Assembly (NCBI RefSeq): GCF_026991475.1
Contig: NZ_JALXBK010000047.1
Coordinates: 1 to 64,000, forward strand
DNA length: 64,000 nt
DNA from: Sulfurimonas sp.
Lineage (GTDB): Bacteria; Campylobacterota; Campylobacteria; Campylobacterales; Sulfurimonadaceae
Direction: 5' to 3'
Shown: piece after piece, positions 42,482 to 53,197 of the stretch
Layout: each line of letters begins with the position of its first letter
How positions within the stretch are numbered: position 1 is the stretch's first letter
Notes under the pieces: generated by a model
What the model saw: the letters and a program-made list of their open reading frames with translations, nothing else
What the model was told of the DNA's origin: nothing
Databases searched by the model: none
Made by a program: the position numbers and the translations under genes

Positions 42482-45400
42482 ATGCAACTCAGCTTAAAAA
42501 ACAGATTACGACTTATCAGCCTACTACCAATTGTTATTCTATTTTTTGTAACAAGTTACTTTGTGTATACTTCTTACGACAGTTATAAAGCTGCCCAACT
42601 GTTACAAAATAAGCTCTCAACTAATAGAGAGCTCAATGACCTACTTAATAATATCTCACGAGAGAGAGGTATGACCGTTATTTACCTTGCAAACTCCTCA
42701 CAAAACACTCTTAAATCTTTAATAAAGCAGAGAAAAATTGTAGATACCTTAGCAAAAAAATATCTACAAAATATCAAAAAATCTCCTAACAGACTAAGTG
42801 TTGCTTTAAAAGAGATTCAACAATCTCGTCTATTGGTAGATGAGCATAAAATAAGTTTTGAAAATGTTTATCAAAATGTATACGCAAAAGCTCGAAATAT
42901 TGCAATTGAAGAACTTGAAAAAATTACGAATGAGCAACTCGACACAAATATCAATGAATACGCGAACAAGTATATAGAATTTGTTCGAGCAAGTGCATAT
43001 ACTGCAGCAGAAAGAGACTACCTCTCATATACTATTGCTAAATCGACCCCTTTAAATGAAGAATCAATTAATAAATGGATTTCCCTTATTGCAAAAGCAG
43101 ATGCCTTAGACTATGATACTTTAAAGAATAAAATGCTAGTATCAAAGCTTAACAATATCTTTAAAAATGAGGATGCAACAGAATTATTAGAAGATATAAA
43201 TGGCCAAAGAGCTGCAATTTTGGTTGAGGCCGCGCAAGGGAAATATGATACAAACGCGGGTGTTTGGTTTGCTATGCTTTCTGAAAAAATTAATATGATT
43301 TCTAATGCTGAAGAGATACTACTTGAGACAATGGATGCAAGAGCTGCCACCATTAAAACAGATGCTCTACAACTCCTTGCAATTACCCTTACAATTTGGC
43401 TTATTTCAGTTATATTAGCAATTTTTGGATTTTTACTCTCTAATGAAATTGCTAAAAATATTCTTAATCTGGAAAATGTTTTAAAAAGAGTTGCAGATGA
43501 TACAAATGACACTTCCCAAAAAAGAGAAATAAATCTTCATACCGCAAAAGGTACGGAAAAAGCTTATAATCTTCTTGAACATATTATTGAGCAAACACGG
43601 CTTGATAAGGAGAGTGCACAAGAAGCAAGTGAAGCAAAATCAATGTTTCTAGCAAACATGTCACATGAGATACGAACGCCACTCAATGGTATCGTTGGAT
43701 TTACTGAACTTTTAAAAGATACAGATCTTCAAGACGAACAATCTGAATTTGTTGAAATTATTGAAAAAAGTTCTGAAAATCTTTTAGAAATCATCAATAA
43801 TATTCTTGACCTTTCAAAAATTGAGAGTAATAAATTAGAAATTGAAGATGTTATTTTCAATCCTATAGAAGAGTTTGAAAGTGCTGTTGAAGTTTACTCT
43901 GTTCGTGCTAGTGAAAAACAGATTGACTTAGCCTGTTTTATAGATCCGGAACTTGAACAGCCAATTAAAGGTGATCCAACAAAAATTAAAGAAGTAATCA
44001 TAAATCTTCTATCAAACGCAGTCAAGTTCACAAGTAGCTCTGGAGTGATTAATGTCGACATTAGAAAACAAACTTCACTGCAAGAGGGTGTTACAAGAGT
44101 TAGATTTGAAGTGGAAGATAGTGGTATTGGTGTTACAAGTGAGCAAAAATCAAAAATATTTGAAGCCTTTTCACAGGCAGATACTTCTATTACACGTAAA
44201 TATGGTGGTACAGGTCTAGGACTTACCATTTCTGCTAGATTTATTGAACTTATGGGCGGACAACTTGATTTACAAAGTGAACCAGGAGAGGGAACAACTT
44301 TCTTCTTTACCCTTGACTTTGAAGAGATTAAAACGAAGAATAGGACTCTTAAAGGAGCTTATTCAAAAATTAATGCTCTTATTTTAGAATCAAAACATAA
44401 AACAAAAAGACAAGATAGTTACCTCTTAGAATACCTTGATTTTTATGGTGTAAGTTATACAAAATACAAAGATTTAGCTGAATTAGAGAGTCTTCAAAAA
44501 CAAATTAACTATGATTTACTTTTTGTTGATTATGAACACTGTAATGAAAGAGAGCTTAATTGGTATGCATCTCTTCGCCAAAAACTGATTTTAATCACAA
44601 AATCATTTTATATGAAGACTATTGAGAGTTTTGATATTGAAATATTTAAAACACTCTATGAACCACTCAACAATACAAAATTAAAAAGTGCACTTGAGAG
44701 TTATCAAAGTGAAAATTTTATAACTCTAATACAAGAGAAAAGGGTTCTAACTAATATTGATATGGAATCTGCAAAATTTAATGCAAAAGTTTTAGTTGCT
44801 GAAGACAATATTATCAATCAAAAATTGATAAAAAGGACACTTGAAGATTTAGGTCTTACAGTTAGTATTGCATCCAATGGGCTTGAAGCATTCCAAAAAC
44901 GTAAAGATGGTTATTTTGATCTTATATTTATGGATATTCAAATGCCATTCCTTGATGGTATTGAAGCGACAAAAGAGATTTTAGAGTTTGAAGAAGATTA
45001 CCATAGAATTCATGTTCCTATTATTGCACTAACAGCAAATGCCCTTAAAGGTGATAGAGAAAGATTTATAGAAGCTGGGCTTGATGAATACACCACAAAA
45101 CCACTTGTACGTTCTGAAATTGTACTACTATTGACACAATTTTTATCTGATAAAATCATAGATGCAAGAGAAGAACCAGACATTAAAATTGAGCCTGAAG
45201 CAGCAATAGAAGAAGAACTAACAGAAGAAATAAAAGTAGAGGAACCAGAAGCTGCTGTAGAAGAACAAGAGGTAGAAGAGGTAGCAGTAGAGGAAGAAGA
45301 ACAAATACCAGAGCAGAGACAAAAACAGGAGTACAAAGCAGATATAATCCTTGCTAAAAAAAGTCCTTTTGAAACAAAACTTTTTCAGAAAGTTTTAGAC

Positions 45401-45688
45401 TCACTCGGCTATAGCTATGACGTTGCTAACACTACTGCAGAGCTAGAGAGTATGATTGCAGATAACAATTACAAAGTTATTCTTTTTGACAAAGAGTTAC
45501 AAAACTTAAACATTGAAGCATTTTCAAAACTTGTTAAATCAGCAAGTCAAGAGAGTAATTTAGAAACATACCTTGTCTTAATGAATAACAATGACAATAA
45601 TGGCGAAGATCTAGCTTATGTACACGAAACCATACGCAATATAGTAAATAAAGATTTACTGCGTTTAGTTATTGAAAAATTTATATAA
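42482..45688 (+). CDS. NIT-domain hybrid histidine kinase with multiple REC domains
   Basis: N-terminal membrane helix (about 13-29), a periplasmic nitrate/nitrite-sensing (NIT)-like domain beginning [20 protein letters not shown], and a second helix at about 300-320. HisKA is [20 protein letters not shown], HATPase follows ([22 protein letters not shown]). A REC-like domain ([10 protein letters not shown]) lacks the usual acidic pair. A canonical REC ([36 protein letters not shown]) is next. After an acidic Glu-rich linker a third degenerate REC-like domain ends the protein. Ligand is not established; the NIT fold is also used for other small molecules. Confidence 0.88.
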   Translation: MQLSLKNRLRLISLLPIVILFFVTSYFVYTSYDSYKAAQLLQNKLSTNRELNDLLNNISRERGMTVIYLANSSQNTLKSLIKQRKIVDTLAKKYLQNIKKSPNRLSVALKEIQQSRLLVDEHKISFENVYQNVYAKARNIAIEELEKITNEQLDTNINEYANKYIEFVRASAYTAAERDYLSYTIAKSTPLNEESINKWISLIAKADALDYDTLKNKMLVSKLNNIFKNEDATELLEDINGQRAAILVEAAQGKYDTNAGVWFAMLSEKINMISNAEEILLETMDARAATIKTDALQLLAITLTIWLISVILAIFGFLLSNEIAKNILNLENVLKRVADDTNDTSQKREINLHTAKGTEKAYNLLEHIIEQTRLDKESAQEASEAKSMFLANMSHEIRTPLNGIVGFTELLKDTDLQDEQSEFVEIIEKSSENLLEIINNILDLSKIESNKLEIEDVIFNPIEEFESAVEVYSVRASEKQIDLACFIDPELEQPIKGDPTKIKEVIINLLSNAVKFTSSSGVINVDIRKQTSLQEGVTRVRFEVEDSGIGVTSEQKSKIFEAFSQADTSITRKYGGTGLGLTISARFIELMGGQLDLQSEPGEGTTFFFTLDFEEIKTKNRTLKGAYSKINALILESKHKTKRQDSYLLEYLDFYGVSYTKYKDLAELESLQKQINYDLLFVDYEHCNERELNWYASLRQKLILITKSFYMKTIESFDIEIFKTLYEPLNNTKLKSALESYQSENFITLIQEKRVLTNIDMESAKFNAKVLVAEDNIINQKLIKRTLEDLGLTVSIASNGLEAFQKRKDGYFDLIFMDIQMPFLDGIEATKEILEFEEDYHRIHVPIIALTANALKGDRERFIEAGLDEYTTKPLVRSEIVLLLTQFLSDKIIDAREEPDIKIEPEAAIEEELTEEIKVEEPEAAVEEQEVEEVAVEEEEQIPEQRQKQEYKADIILAKKSPFETKLFQKVLDSLGYSYDVANTTAELESMIADNNYKVILFDKELQNLNIEAFSKLVKSASQESNLETYLVLMNNNDNNGEDLAYVHETIRNIVNKDLLRLVIEKFI

Positions 45689-45698
45689 AGGAAAATAG

Positions 45699-46076
45699 AT
45701 GCAAAGAACTGATTTGATCGTCCTAGCAGTAGATGATGATATAATTAATTTAAAACTTTTAAAATCTATGCTGATGAAAAATAGTCATGTCAAAGAGGTT
45801 GTAGAAGCAAAAAATGGCTCTGATGCCATTGGGGTACTCAAAGCAAGAGATGACATAGACTTAATACTTTTAGACATTATAATGCCCATAATGAATGGCA
45901 TAGAGATGCTAAAAGTCGTAAGAGCAGATGACAACCTTCGTCAACTTCCTATTATTGTTCTAACAACAGATGAAACTAAAAAAAATGAGGCACTCGAATC
46001 AGGTGCAAATGGATTTCTCATGAAACCAATTAGAAATGATGACCTGCTCAAAAAAATGGCAACGGTCATCCTCTAA
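45699..46076 (+). CDS. Single-domain response regulator
   Basis: A stand-alone CheY-like receiver. DDD residues near 11-13 (AVDDDIIN), phosphoacceptor Asp in LILLDIIMPIMNGIEM, Thr in VLTTDETKK and Lys in FLMKPI are all present. No output domain. SD AAGGAAA. It ends the PAS-HPt-kinase-REC operon and is followed by a strong convergent terminator. Confidence 0.93.
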   Translation: MQRTDLIVLAVDDDIINLKLLKSMLMKNSHVKEVVEAKNGSDAIGVLKARDDIDLILLDIIMPIMNGIEMLKVVRADDNLRQLPIIVLTTDETKKNEALESGANGFLMKPIRNDDLLKKMATVIL

Positions 46077-46085
46077 TAAACATGC

Positions 46086-46110
46086 AACAAGTTCTACACG
46101 AGAACTTGTT
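46086..46110. terminator. Bidirectional terminator between the REC gene and lon
   Basis: AACAAGTTCT (46086-46095), loop ACACG, AGAACTTGTT (46101-46110): a perfect 10-bp stem followed by TT and AAAA on the plus strand. It overlaps the lon stop codon and lies ten bases after the REC stop. Confidence 0.8.
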
Positions 46111-48511
46111 TTAAAACCTCTTCAACTCTTTTAACGGGAACAATCTCAAGTGCTTCTTGCACCTCTTTTGGAATATCTTCTAAATCTCTTTCATAATTTT
46201 TTGCAGGAATCAATACTTTTGTCATTTCAGCCTTATATGCTGCAATAAGTTTCTCTTTTAAACCGCCAATAGGAAGCACATCTCCACTCAAAGAGACCTC
46301 TCCTGTCATTGCAATCTCAGAACGAATTTTACGTGAGCTTAGTATAGATGCTATAACGCTTACCATAGCAATACCAGCACTTGGTCCATCTTTTGGAGTT
46401 GCTCCATCTGGAACATGAATATGTAGATCATAGCGCTTATAAACTTCACTAGAATCAACTTCCACAATCTCCTCTTTCTCTTTAAATGTCAAAGGGATAT
46501 TATCTTGTGAAATACGTAGTTTTCTTTTATCTATAAGTGTTTTGACAACACTCATGGCAATGCGCGCTGATTCTTTCATCACATCACCAAGACTACCAGT
46601 GAGCTGAAGCGTTCCTTTACCTTTGATGCGTATACTCTCAATTTTAAGTACGTCACCACCAACCGCAGTCCAAGCCAAACCATTTACAACACCTACAACT
46701 GGAATTCTATCAGTCTTTTCAATCTCAAAAACACTCTTATCAAAAAATGTTTTTAAATTTTTCATAGATACAGAGACCTTATTCATCTCAGGATGTTTAA
46801 GTATATCTAAGGCAGCTTTTCGAGACATCTCTGCAATTCGTCTACGTAAATTTCTCACTCCCGCTTCACGTGTATAAGAGTGTATTAAATCTTTTAAAGC
46901 CGGCTTAGAAATACTAAGCTCATTTTTTTTCAGTCCATGCTTTTTTAACTCTTGTGGAATCAAATAGCGACGCGCTATCTCAAACTTCTCCTGAGGAGTA
47001 TAAGAGCTGAGTGTAATAAACTCCATTCTATCACGAAGTGGAGCAGGAATACGCCCAATATCATTTGCAGTGGCAATAAAAATGACATTACTTAAATCTA
47101 AATCGAAATTAAGATAATAATCACGAAATTCACTATTTTGCTCTGGATCCAATATCTCTAAAAGTGCTGCGGTAGGGTCACCTCTTTGTGAGCGTGTTAT
47201 TTTATCTATCTCATCAAGGACAATCACCGGATTTATTTTTTTAGCATCAATCAAACCTTGAGTAATACGCCCAGGCATAGCCCCAACATAAGTACGACGA
47301 TGACCACGAAGTTCATTTACATCTTCAAGTCCACCAAGTGCTATTCTTACAAGAGGACGCTTTAGTGCAGTTGCTATTGAGTTAGCAAGTGATGTTTTTC
47401 CAACCCCTGGAGGTCCTGCAAAACATAAAATTGCACCCGCACTTTTTTTCGCAGTAATACCGCGAAGCTCAAGCAGCTCTTTAACTGCAAAATACTCTAC
47501 TATACGCTCTTTTGGTTTCTCAAGTGAAAAGTGATCTTTGTCCAGCTGCTCTTCTACTGTCTCAATCTTTAGTGATTTTTTCGCTAAATTTCCAAAAGGG
47601 ATATCTAAAACCCAGTCAAGATAGGTCTGCGTCATAGAAGCATCAGAAGAGTCAGGATGCATACGAGAAAATCTCTCTAACTGTTTAGAAATCTCTTTAT
47701 AAGCATCTTCTGTCATCTTCTCTTTTTTTGCTTCAAGTTGTTTCTTATACTCTTCTATCTCTTCATCACGAGAAGTATCAACACCAAGTTCTTGCTGAAT
47801 CTGCTTCATCTGCTCTTTTAAGAAGTACTCTTTGTTTACCTCTTCAATATGTGAATGCACTTTTGAGCGAATCTCTTTTTGCAACTTATTTGCTTCTATC
47901 TCTTCAATAAGATAATCAATCAAATCCAAAAATCTTTTTTCAGTATCACTCTCCACAAAAAGTTTATATGCCTGCTCTTTTTTAAGCTTAATAGTAGAAC
48001 AAATCAAATCAATAATACGGTTATGGTCATGATTCTCTTCTATAGTTCTGAGCAAATCGGGAGGAAAATAGTTACTTACCGTAGAGAGCGCTCTTACCTT
48101 TTCTCTCACTACTTCTAAAATGGCATCAGCCTTAAGTGTATCAACATCTGAAGACTCAATTATATCAACATGTGCTATAAGAGGATTTTGTGAGATCTGA
48201 TAAAGAGATTTTGCACGTGCAAGTCCTTGAAAAAGCACTTTTACCCTTCCATCAGGTAGAGAGACCTTACGCATAATAGAGCCAACAACACCCGTATCAT
48301 ATAAAGCATCAAAATCCCGCTCACCTTCATGTCCTGCTTTACTTGTACATACAATAACAAGAGAGTTGTTATCTATAGCTTTTGTTGCTGCGTTTATGTT
48401 CTCTTTATCACTTAAAAAAAGTGGCGATATCATAAACGGGTATAAAAAAAGTTCATCTTCTGCTATTACTGGAATATCAGCAGGAAATTCTCCATAATTA
48501 CTCAATTTCAT
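46094..48511 (-). CDS. lon: ATP-dependent protease Lon
   Basis: Serine-lysine AAA+ protease. N-terminal LON substrate domain to about 200, Walker A GPPGVGKTSLANSIATALKR, Walker B with NPVIVLDEIDKI, and the protease domain with catalytic Ser in PKDGPSAGIAMV and Lys in GGLKEKLIAAYKAE. 805 aa. ATG start 13 bases after bamD. Its own stop sits in the shared terminator. Confidence 0.97.
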   Translation of the reverse strand: MKLSNYGEFPADIPVIAEDELFLYPFMISPLFLSDKENINAATKAIDNNSLVIVCTSKAGHEGERDFDALYDTGVVGSIMRKVSLPDGRVKVLFQGLARAKSLYQISQNPLIAHVDIIESSDVDTLKADAILEVVREKVRALSTVSNYFPPDLLRTIEENHDHNRIIDLICSTIKLKKEQAYKLFVESDTEKRFLDLIDYLIEEIEANKLQKEIRSKVHSHIEEVNKEYFLKEQMKQIQQELGVDTSRDEEIEEYKKQLEAKKEKMTEDAYKEISKQLERFSRMHPDSSDASMTQTYLDWVLDIPFGNLAKKSLKIETVEEQLDKDHFSLEKPKERIVEYFAVKELLELRGITAKKSAGAILCFAGPPGVGKTSLANSIATALKRPLVRIALGGLEDVNELRGHRRTYVGAMPGRITQGLIDAKKINPVIVLDEIDKITRSQRGDPTAALLEILDPEQNSEFRDYYLNFDLDLSNVIFIATANDIGRIPAPLRDRMEFITLSSYTPQEKFEIARRYLIPQELKKHGLKKNELSISKPALKDLIHSYTREAGVRNLRRRIAEMSRKAALDILKHPEMNKVSVSMKNLKTFFDKSVFEIEKTDRIPVVGVVNGLAWTAVGGDVLKIESIRIKGKGTLQLTGSLGDVMKESARIAMSVVKTLIDKRKLRISQDNIPLTFKEKEEIVEVDSSEVYKRYDLHIHVPDGATPKDGPSAGIAMVSVIASILSSRKIRSEIAMTGEVSLSGDVLPIGGLKEKLIAAYKAEMTKVLIPAKNYERDLEDIPKEVQEALEIVPVKRVEEVLKQVLV

Positions 48512-48524
48512 AAATTTTCATCCT

Positions 48525-49265
48525 TTACTTCGTTATATTTTCATCACTATCGCTCACTGTATTTCGTGAAACAACACTTTTTGTATCTGGTATTAAAAAA
48601 GCATACCAACTTGATTTACCATCTCCAACAAACCACTCTCTATACCAAGGAATCTTAGCTGGCGTAACATTTTTCCAGTTTATCCATGGTTGAGGATCAA
48701 GATCTCTATAATATCTTGCTGCTCTTGGTTTATCAATTCTATCATACAAGCCTGCAATACTCTCATCAAACGAAGCCCTTCCAAGATAAAGTCTCGTAAG
48801 CATTGTATCTACTAAAGAGTAATACATAGAGCGTGGATAGTTCCTCTCAAACGATTCAGCTTGTTTAATAGCCTCTTGAATAAAAACCTGATCTCTTCTT
48901 GGGTGTGGCAGTGATTTATATTTTGCTTTGATTTTTAAATACTCTGCAAACTCTATCTCATTGGCGTTTGCATAACGCTTGATATAATCATTTAAAAAAT
49001 GTTCCGTTAAAAGGTACTCCCCATTATGCATGTGTGCAATTGCCAAAATCATCGTTGCCTCGGGTAAAAGTGGTGAACCAATATGCTCACCTTGCAGTGA
49101 TGAATAGTAATCATCAGCCTTATCATAGTTTCCATCTGAGAGGGATTCTATAATTTTACCATACCAATAAACGGCCGGTTTATTATACTCATCAACATTT
49201 TTTGAACATCCACTAAAAAGCAGACTCAACGCAAACAAACTCAAAAATATATACATTCTCTTCAT
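48525..49265 (-). CDS. bamD: Outer-membrane assembly lipoprotein BamD
   Basis: Lipoprotein signal MKRMYIFLSLFALSLLFSGC, then a TPR-rich domain with HNGEYLLTEHFLNDYIKRYA and NPRSMYYSLVDTMLTRLYLG-type repeats. This matches BamD, a Bam-complex partner of BamA. The YWYGKIIESLSDGNYDKADD start is typical of the phylum. 246 aa. Start by ATG. Confidence 0.85.
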   Translation of the reverse strand: MKRMYIFLSLFALSLLFSGCSKNVDEYNKPAVYWYGKIIESLSDGNYDKADDYYSSLQGEHIGSPLLPEATMILAIAHMHNGEYLLTEHFLNDYIKRYANANEIEFAEYLKIKAKYKSLPHPRRDQVFIQEAIKQAESFERNYPRSMYYSLVDTMLTRLYLGRASFDESIAGLYDRIDKPRAARYYRDLDPQPWINWKNVTPAKIPWYREWFVGDGKSSWYAFLIPDTKSVVSRNTVSDSDENITK

Positions 49266-49444
49266 AGAATAGACTTCCTTTCGTAATTAGATTGTTATTT
49301 TATCTAAAAGATATATAACACGCATTAAATAAAAGAGATTTCAGCTTCTTTAAAGCTTACTCATTAGATAATGCAATATAGTAACTATGCTTTGCTACTG
49401 AGCCCTATTATGTGGTGCAGTGATTTTACTCTAAAGGGGACGCT
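49266..49444 (+). promoter_or_regulatory. Leader region of the large surface protein gene
   Basis: 179 bases between divergent genes. Upstream of the surface protein ATG there is AAAGGGG with five bases of spacing. The last 80 bases include short pairing stretches (CTGAGCC against GGTGCAG) that could form a hairpin, but I recognise no known riboswitch. Confidence 0.3.
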
Positions 49445-52400
49445 ATGAAAACTATAAATTTTATCAAAACTTTCACCATTTTTACATCCTTATTTATTTT
49501 CACATCGCCATCTCTTTTTGGAGATACTGCCTGCCCTGCAGGTTCTACTGCAAACTGTAGATACAATGTAACAGCGGAGGAACTAGCAGCACAAATTCAG
49601 GGTGTTGGAATCACAATTACAAACCCAAAAATCACTCATGGATCAGGAAAACAGGTTGGTATCTACACAAACGGCTCAGGTGCAAACCTTGAAATTGACA
49701 AGGGTATTATTCTTACCGGTATGAATGTGCAAGAATCTTTTACAACAAACTCTTCATGGCAGACTTCTATCAGGGAGTCAGGAACATATAACGATCCAGA
49801 TTTGACAGCTATCGATACACGTTCAATTTATAATCCTGTTATTTTTGAATTTGATGTTACCCTTGATGAAAATACAAGACTTTTATTGATTGATTATCAA
49901 TTTGCCTCAGATGAATACAATGAGTATGTTGGTTCTAGATTTAACGATGCTTTTGGATTTTTTGTCTCTGGGGGTGATTTAAACCAAACATACAATATTG
50001 CACGGGTTGTAGATAACCAGACTTATGTTAAGATTGATAATATCAATAATTACGCACCAGTAACAGTCAATAATGTGAACGATGGTTCAGTTGGGGTATA
50101 TAATGATCCTAATATACCAGAAATATTGACAAATACTTCTTATTTTATCAATAACTGTAATACAGGTAATGGTGGTCCAAATTGTACACAATCCACCTCT
50201 CCAATACTTGTAGAGTATGATGGTCTTACACATAAGCTTCATGCAACACTTGACAACTTAACACCAGGTGAAACCTACCATTTTAAAATGGCTATTGCCG
50301 ATACCGATGATGCAAATTGGGATACCGGTGTATTTGTAAATAAGATCAACGGTCTAAGAGAGCCAAATATCTGCTACGATTATGCTTATAAACAAAACGG
50401 CATCTACCTTACAGAGGGCTATGACTCAAGTAAAGGTCCCTACATAAATGCAGCAAATGTTGTAGCAAATAATCCAAACCAGCCGATTGAACTTGCTATG
50501 TACTTTAAAAATACAAAAGATTCTGAAATTGTTGCAAGCAACATTGTATTTAACCTTATTGATATTAATACAACACAAGCAACCTACCACAGAGACAGCG
50601 TATGGGTAACAGAGCCAAACAGCTTTACAAGAACAAAAGTTAATGACTCACAGCTCAATGTCAGTGACAGCTATGTAAAAGGTATTCCTGTTAGTTCGTT
50701 TAATGCGTTTGACTACTTTTATATCTATGCATCACTTGATCCTCATCAGCGATCTCTAGAGCTTCCTATTATTGCACGTATAGATTATGATTTGACTATC
50801 CCTCTGTCGGCAAATGATAGTATCACTATAAATAGATCAAGCTTTATTGACAAAGATATTCCTATTTGTAGTGGAGGTATCGGTACCTATGCACCGGTTT
50901 ATGGCTACTTCAACATAATTGAGAATGGTCTCTATACAGATGATTCCAACTACTACTACAATATAAACACACAAGTAACCAATAGACGTGGTGATTTAAG
51001 TGTTGTCTCTGTCGATGCGAACACAACGACAAACCCTGATTTGCATACTCTTAAAAACATCAGTACCGTTGTAGGTGTCGACATGCTTGACCTAAAATCT
51101 TTCCACTACACTACAGCAACCTGTAGTGAAGTCACAAACTCTATCAGTGATAGAGTCTGGGTTGTTTTTAATGCACAGTCTAAAGTACCGCTTATACCTG
51201 ATGATGTAACATTTAACAAAATTGCCCGTGAAGATGCTGCGTTTAGAATAAGTTATAATCTTGCAGGTGAAGATGGAGACTTACTTCAACTTGAAACTCT
51301 TGTCAATAATAACAATAATAACAATAATAACAATAATAACAAATACAATATACTCAATTTACCAAATGATACTGAATATAACCAATGTACAAAGAGTAAT
51401 GGTGGTTCATGTACAACATCAGGCACTAACTATGACGATGCAATGACAAAAACAGAACTTGATACCTGTATGGAGTGTATCTACGGTATCAATACAAAAC
51501 TCATCTGTTCCCGCGACAACTTTGCTATACGCCCTGAGTCGTTTTCAGAAAACATTTATGACCAAGATCAAAATACTACGGGTCTGCCAAATATTAATCT
51601 AACGCCAAATTATACAGGCGCGACAACACTCACGGCTCAAAACTTACATCTTGCTGCTGGCTACCCTTATGTTCTTGAGGTAAACGCAACAAACCATATA
51701 GATAACAACTCATCACGAGGTTATAATGTAAAATATGAAGATATATCAGGAGCAAGTGCAAAATATTTTTGGTCACCATCTACTGCAAAACCTTCATGTC
51801 TTGATACTACTGATAAAAATGCAAGCGTAAATTTTTGGGATGGACATAGTGACAAAAACAACTCGGTATCACAGATAGGTGAATACCGACTCTCTTTACT
51901 TGACACTTCATGGACAAAAATAGACAGCATTGTGCAGAGCCACCATACAGGATCTTACTTTAAACATACTCCGGATTGTGTACTTAACAGCGCTTATGTA
52001 GCAGGTGAAAATGCATTTGATCATTTTAACGGATGTAATATCAGCTCAGTACATACCAACATTGACAACCACAGAAAATATGTAGATATCAATATAACTA
52101 TACACCCTTATGAATTTGATCTCTCAGGGGTAACACCTTCTGTTGGCATCAATAATGATGCGAACATTACAGCTGATACTTTTATATATATGTCAGATAT
52201 GAACAAAAGTAGTGATGAGAACATGTCTTTTCATCTCGATGGAAATATCAAAGCAGTTGGAAAAAATGCTATTGTAACAACAAATTTTGTAGATGGCTGT
52301 TATGCCAAACCATTAGAAGCAAAAGTGGACAAAGTTACCATCAACCTACCCGTTGCCTATCAGTACAAACTCCACATCTTAGATGAAAATTCTACACAGA

Positions 52401-53197
52401 TTAGAGAAGAGTTTAAAGACTTGAACAATACACAAAATACTATCTCTTTACCAAGCTCAGATTTTATTCCCACTGCAAAAGGAGAGGTAAAAACAATTCT
52501 AAATCTTAACTACTCACGAGCTGTAAATAAAGCTATAAATCCAGAGCTCATTACTTTTAAAACTTATAAAGTTGAATGTAGTACTCCTGCAAACTGTGCA
52601 TATGCAGCTGACCTCAATCTCTCAAACGCAGCAGAGGGGAAAAAAGATTTAAACTATAAAATCAAGCACTATTATGGTAGAGCACATGCATTAAGACAGA
52701 GATATTTTGGTTCTGATGGAAATGTTTCTATCTATTATGAGGTCTATTGTGACTTATCGAATGATGGTAATAAATCAAATGATGGTAACAAATCACTCTT
52801 ACAAGATAAATTTAACTCAAAATACAGTGATGATCCCAGATGGTTTATAAATACAGAACATAAAACTGCTAAAGATGGTCAAGTAAACAGCATCAATCAA
52901 AGAGGCTTTCCTTTGGGTTCGGGTAATGTTAAAGCCACTGCAATCGATACCCAAACACCAACAAAAGCACATCTTAAATACTCCACGGCAAGCACTAATG
53001 GCTACCCATATAAAACAACAATGGAAATAAATGCTTCTAATTGGTTGATTTATAATAAATACAATCAAAATGCAAAGAAAAATGGATTTGAAGTTGAATT
53101 TATAAATAGTTCAGCAGGTTGGGCAGGAGAACACGAAACCGATTCTACAACCAAAAAGAGTGCAGCAGATATTACAAATAGGAGACTAATGTGGTAA
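49445..53197 (+). CDS. Large secreted surface protein with choice-of-anchor-L-like domain, pilus-associated
   Basis: A signal peptide (FTIFTSLFIFTSPSLFGDTA) leads into a domain with NVTAEELAAQIQGVGITITN and FASDEYNEYVGSRFNDAFGF, the choice-of-anchor-L pattern. Middle beta-rich repeats follow, then a poly-Asn run (12 residues near 621-632). The C-terminal third contains RDNFAIRPESF and FGSDGNVSIYYEVYCD, motifs of MshQ/DUF6701-like pilus-associated proteins. 1250 aa. Three pilin-like genes follow immediately, the first overlapping the last codon. A role as pilus-tip adhesin or accessory protein is inference. Confidence 0.75.
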   Translation: MKTINFIKTFTIFTSLFIFTSPSLFGDTACPAGSTANCRYNVTAEELAAQIQGVGITITNPKITHGSGKQVGIYTNGSGANLEIDKGIILTGMNVQESFTTNSSWQTSIRESGTYNDPDLTAIDTRSIYNPVIFEFDVTLDENTRLLLIDYQFASDEYNEYVGSRFNDAFGFFVSGGDLNQTYNIARVVDNQTYVKIDNINNYAPVTVNNVNDGSVGVYNDPNIPEILTNTSYFINNCNTGNGGPNCTQSTSPILVEYDGLTHKLHATLDNLTPGETYHFKMAIADTDDANWDTGVFVNKINGLREPNICYDYAYKQNGIYLTEGYDSSKGPYINAANVVANNPNQPIELAMYFKNTKDSEIVASNIVFNLIDINTTQATYHRDSVWVTEPNSFTRTKVNDSQLNVSDSYVKGIPVSSFNAFDYFYIYASLDPHQRSLELPIIARIDYDLTIPLSANDSITINRSSFIDKDIPICSGGIGTYAPVYGYFNIIENGLYTDDSNYYYNINTQVTNRRGDLSVVSVDANTTTNPDLHTLKNISTVVGVDMLDLKSFHYTTATCSEVTNSISDRVWVVFNAQSKVPLIPDDVTFNKIAREDAAFRISYNLAGEDGDLLQLETLVNNNNNNNNNNNNKYNILNLPNDTEYNQCTKSNGGSCTTSGTNYDDAMTKTELDTCMECIYGINTKLICSRDNFAIRPESFSENIYDQDQNTTGLPNINLTPNYTGATTLTAQNLHLAAGYPYVLEVNATNHIDNNSSRGYNVKYEDISGASAKYFWSPSTAKPSCLDTTDKNASVNFWDGHSDKNNSVSQIGEYRLSLLDTSWTKIDSIVQSHHTGSYFKHTPDCVLNSAYVAGENAFDHFNGCNISSVHTNIDNHRKYVDINITIHPYEFDLSGVTPSVGINNDANITADTFIYMSDMNKSSDENMSFHLDGNIKAVGKNAIVTTNFVDGCYAKPLEAKVDKVTINLPVAYQYKLHILDENSTQIREEFKDLNNTQNTISLPSSDFIPTAKGEVKTILNLNYSRAVNKAINPELITFKTYKVECSTPANCAYAADLNLSNAAEGKKDLNYKIKHYYGRAHALRQRYFGSDGNVSIYYEVYCDLSNDGNKSNDGNKSLLQDKFNSKYSDDPRWFINTEHKTAKDGQVNSINQRGFPLGSGNVKATAIDTQTPTKAHLKYSTASTNGYPYKTTMEINASNWLIYNKYNQNAKKNGFEVEFINSSAGWAGEHETDSTTKKSAADITNRRLMW
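51305..51340 (+). repeat. Four perfect 9-bp repeats (AATAATAAC)
   Basis: Four tandem copies of AATAATAAC lie in frame in the surface protein and encode twelve Asn. Slippage would change the protein in steps of three residues without a frameshift. Confidence 0.9.

Noticed and set aside
49266-49444. A cyclic-di-GMP or other riboswitch in front of the surface-protein gene
   Set aside because: The region has a few short stems but lacks the conserved core bases of the c-di-GMP-I/II, SAM or cobalamin classes.
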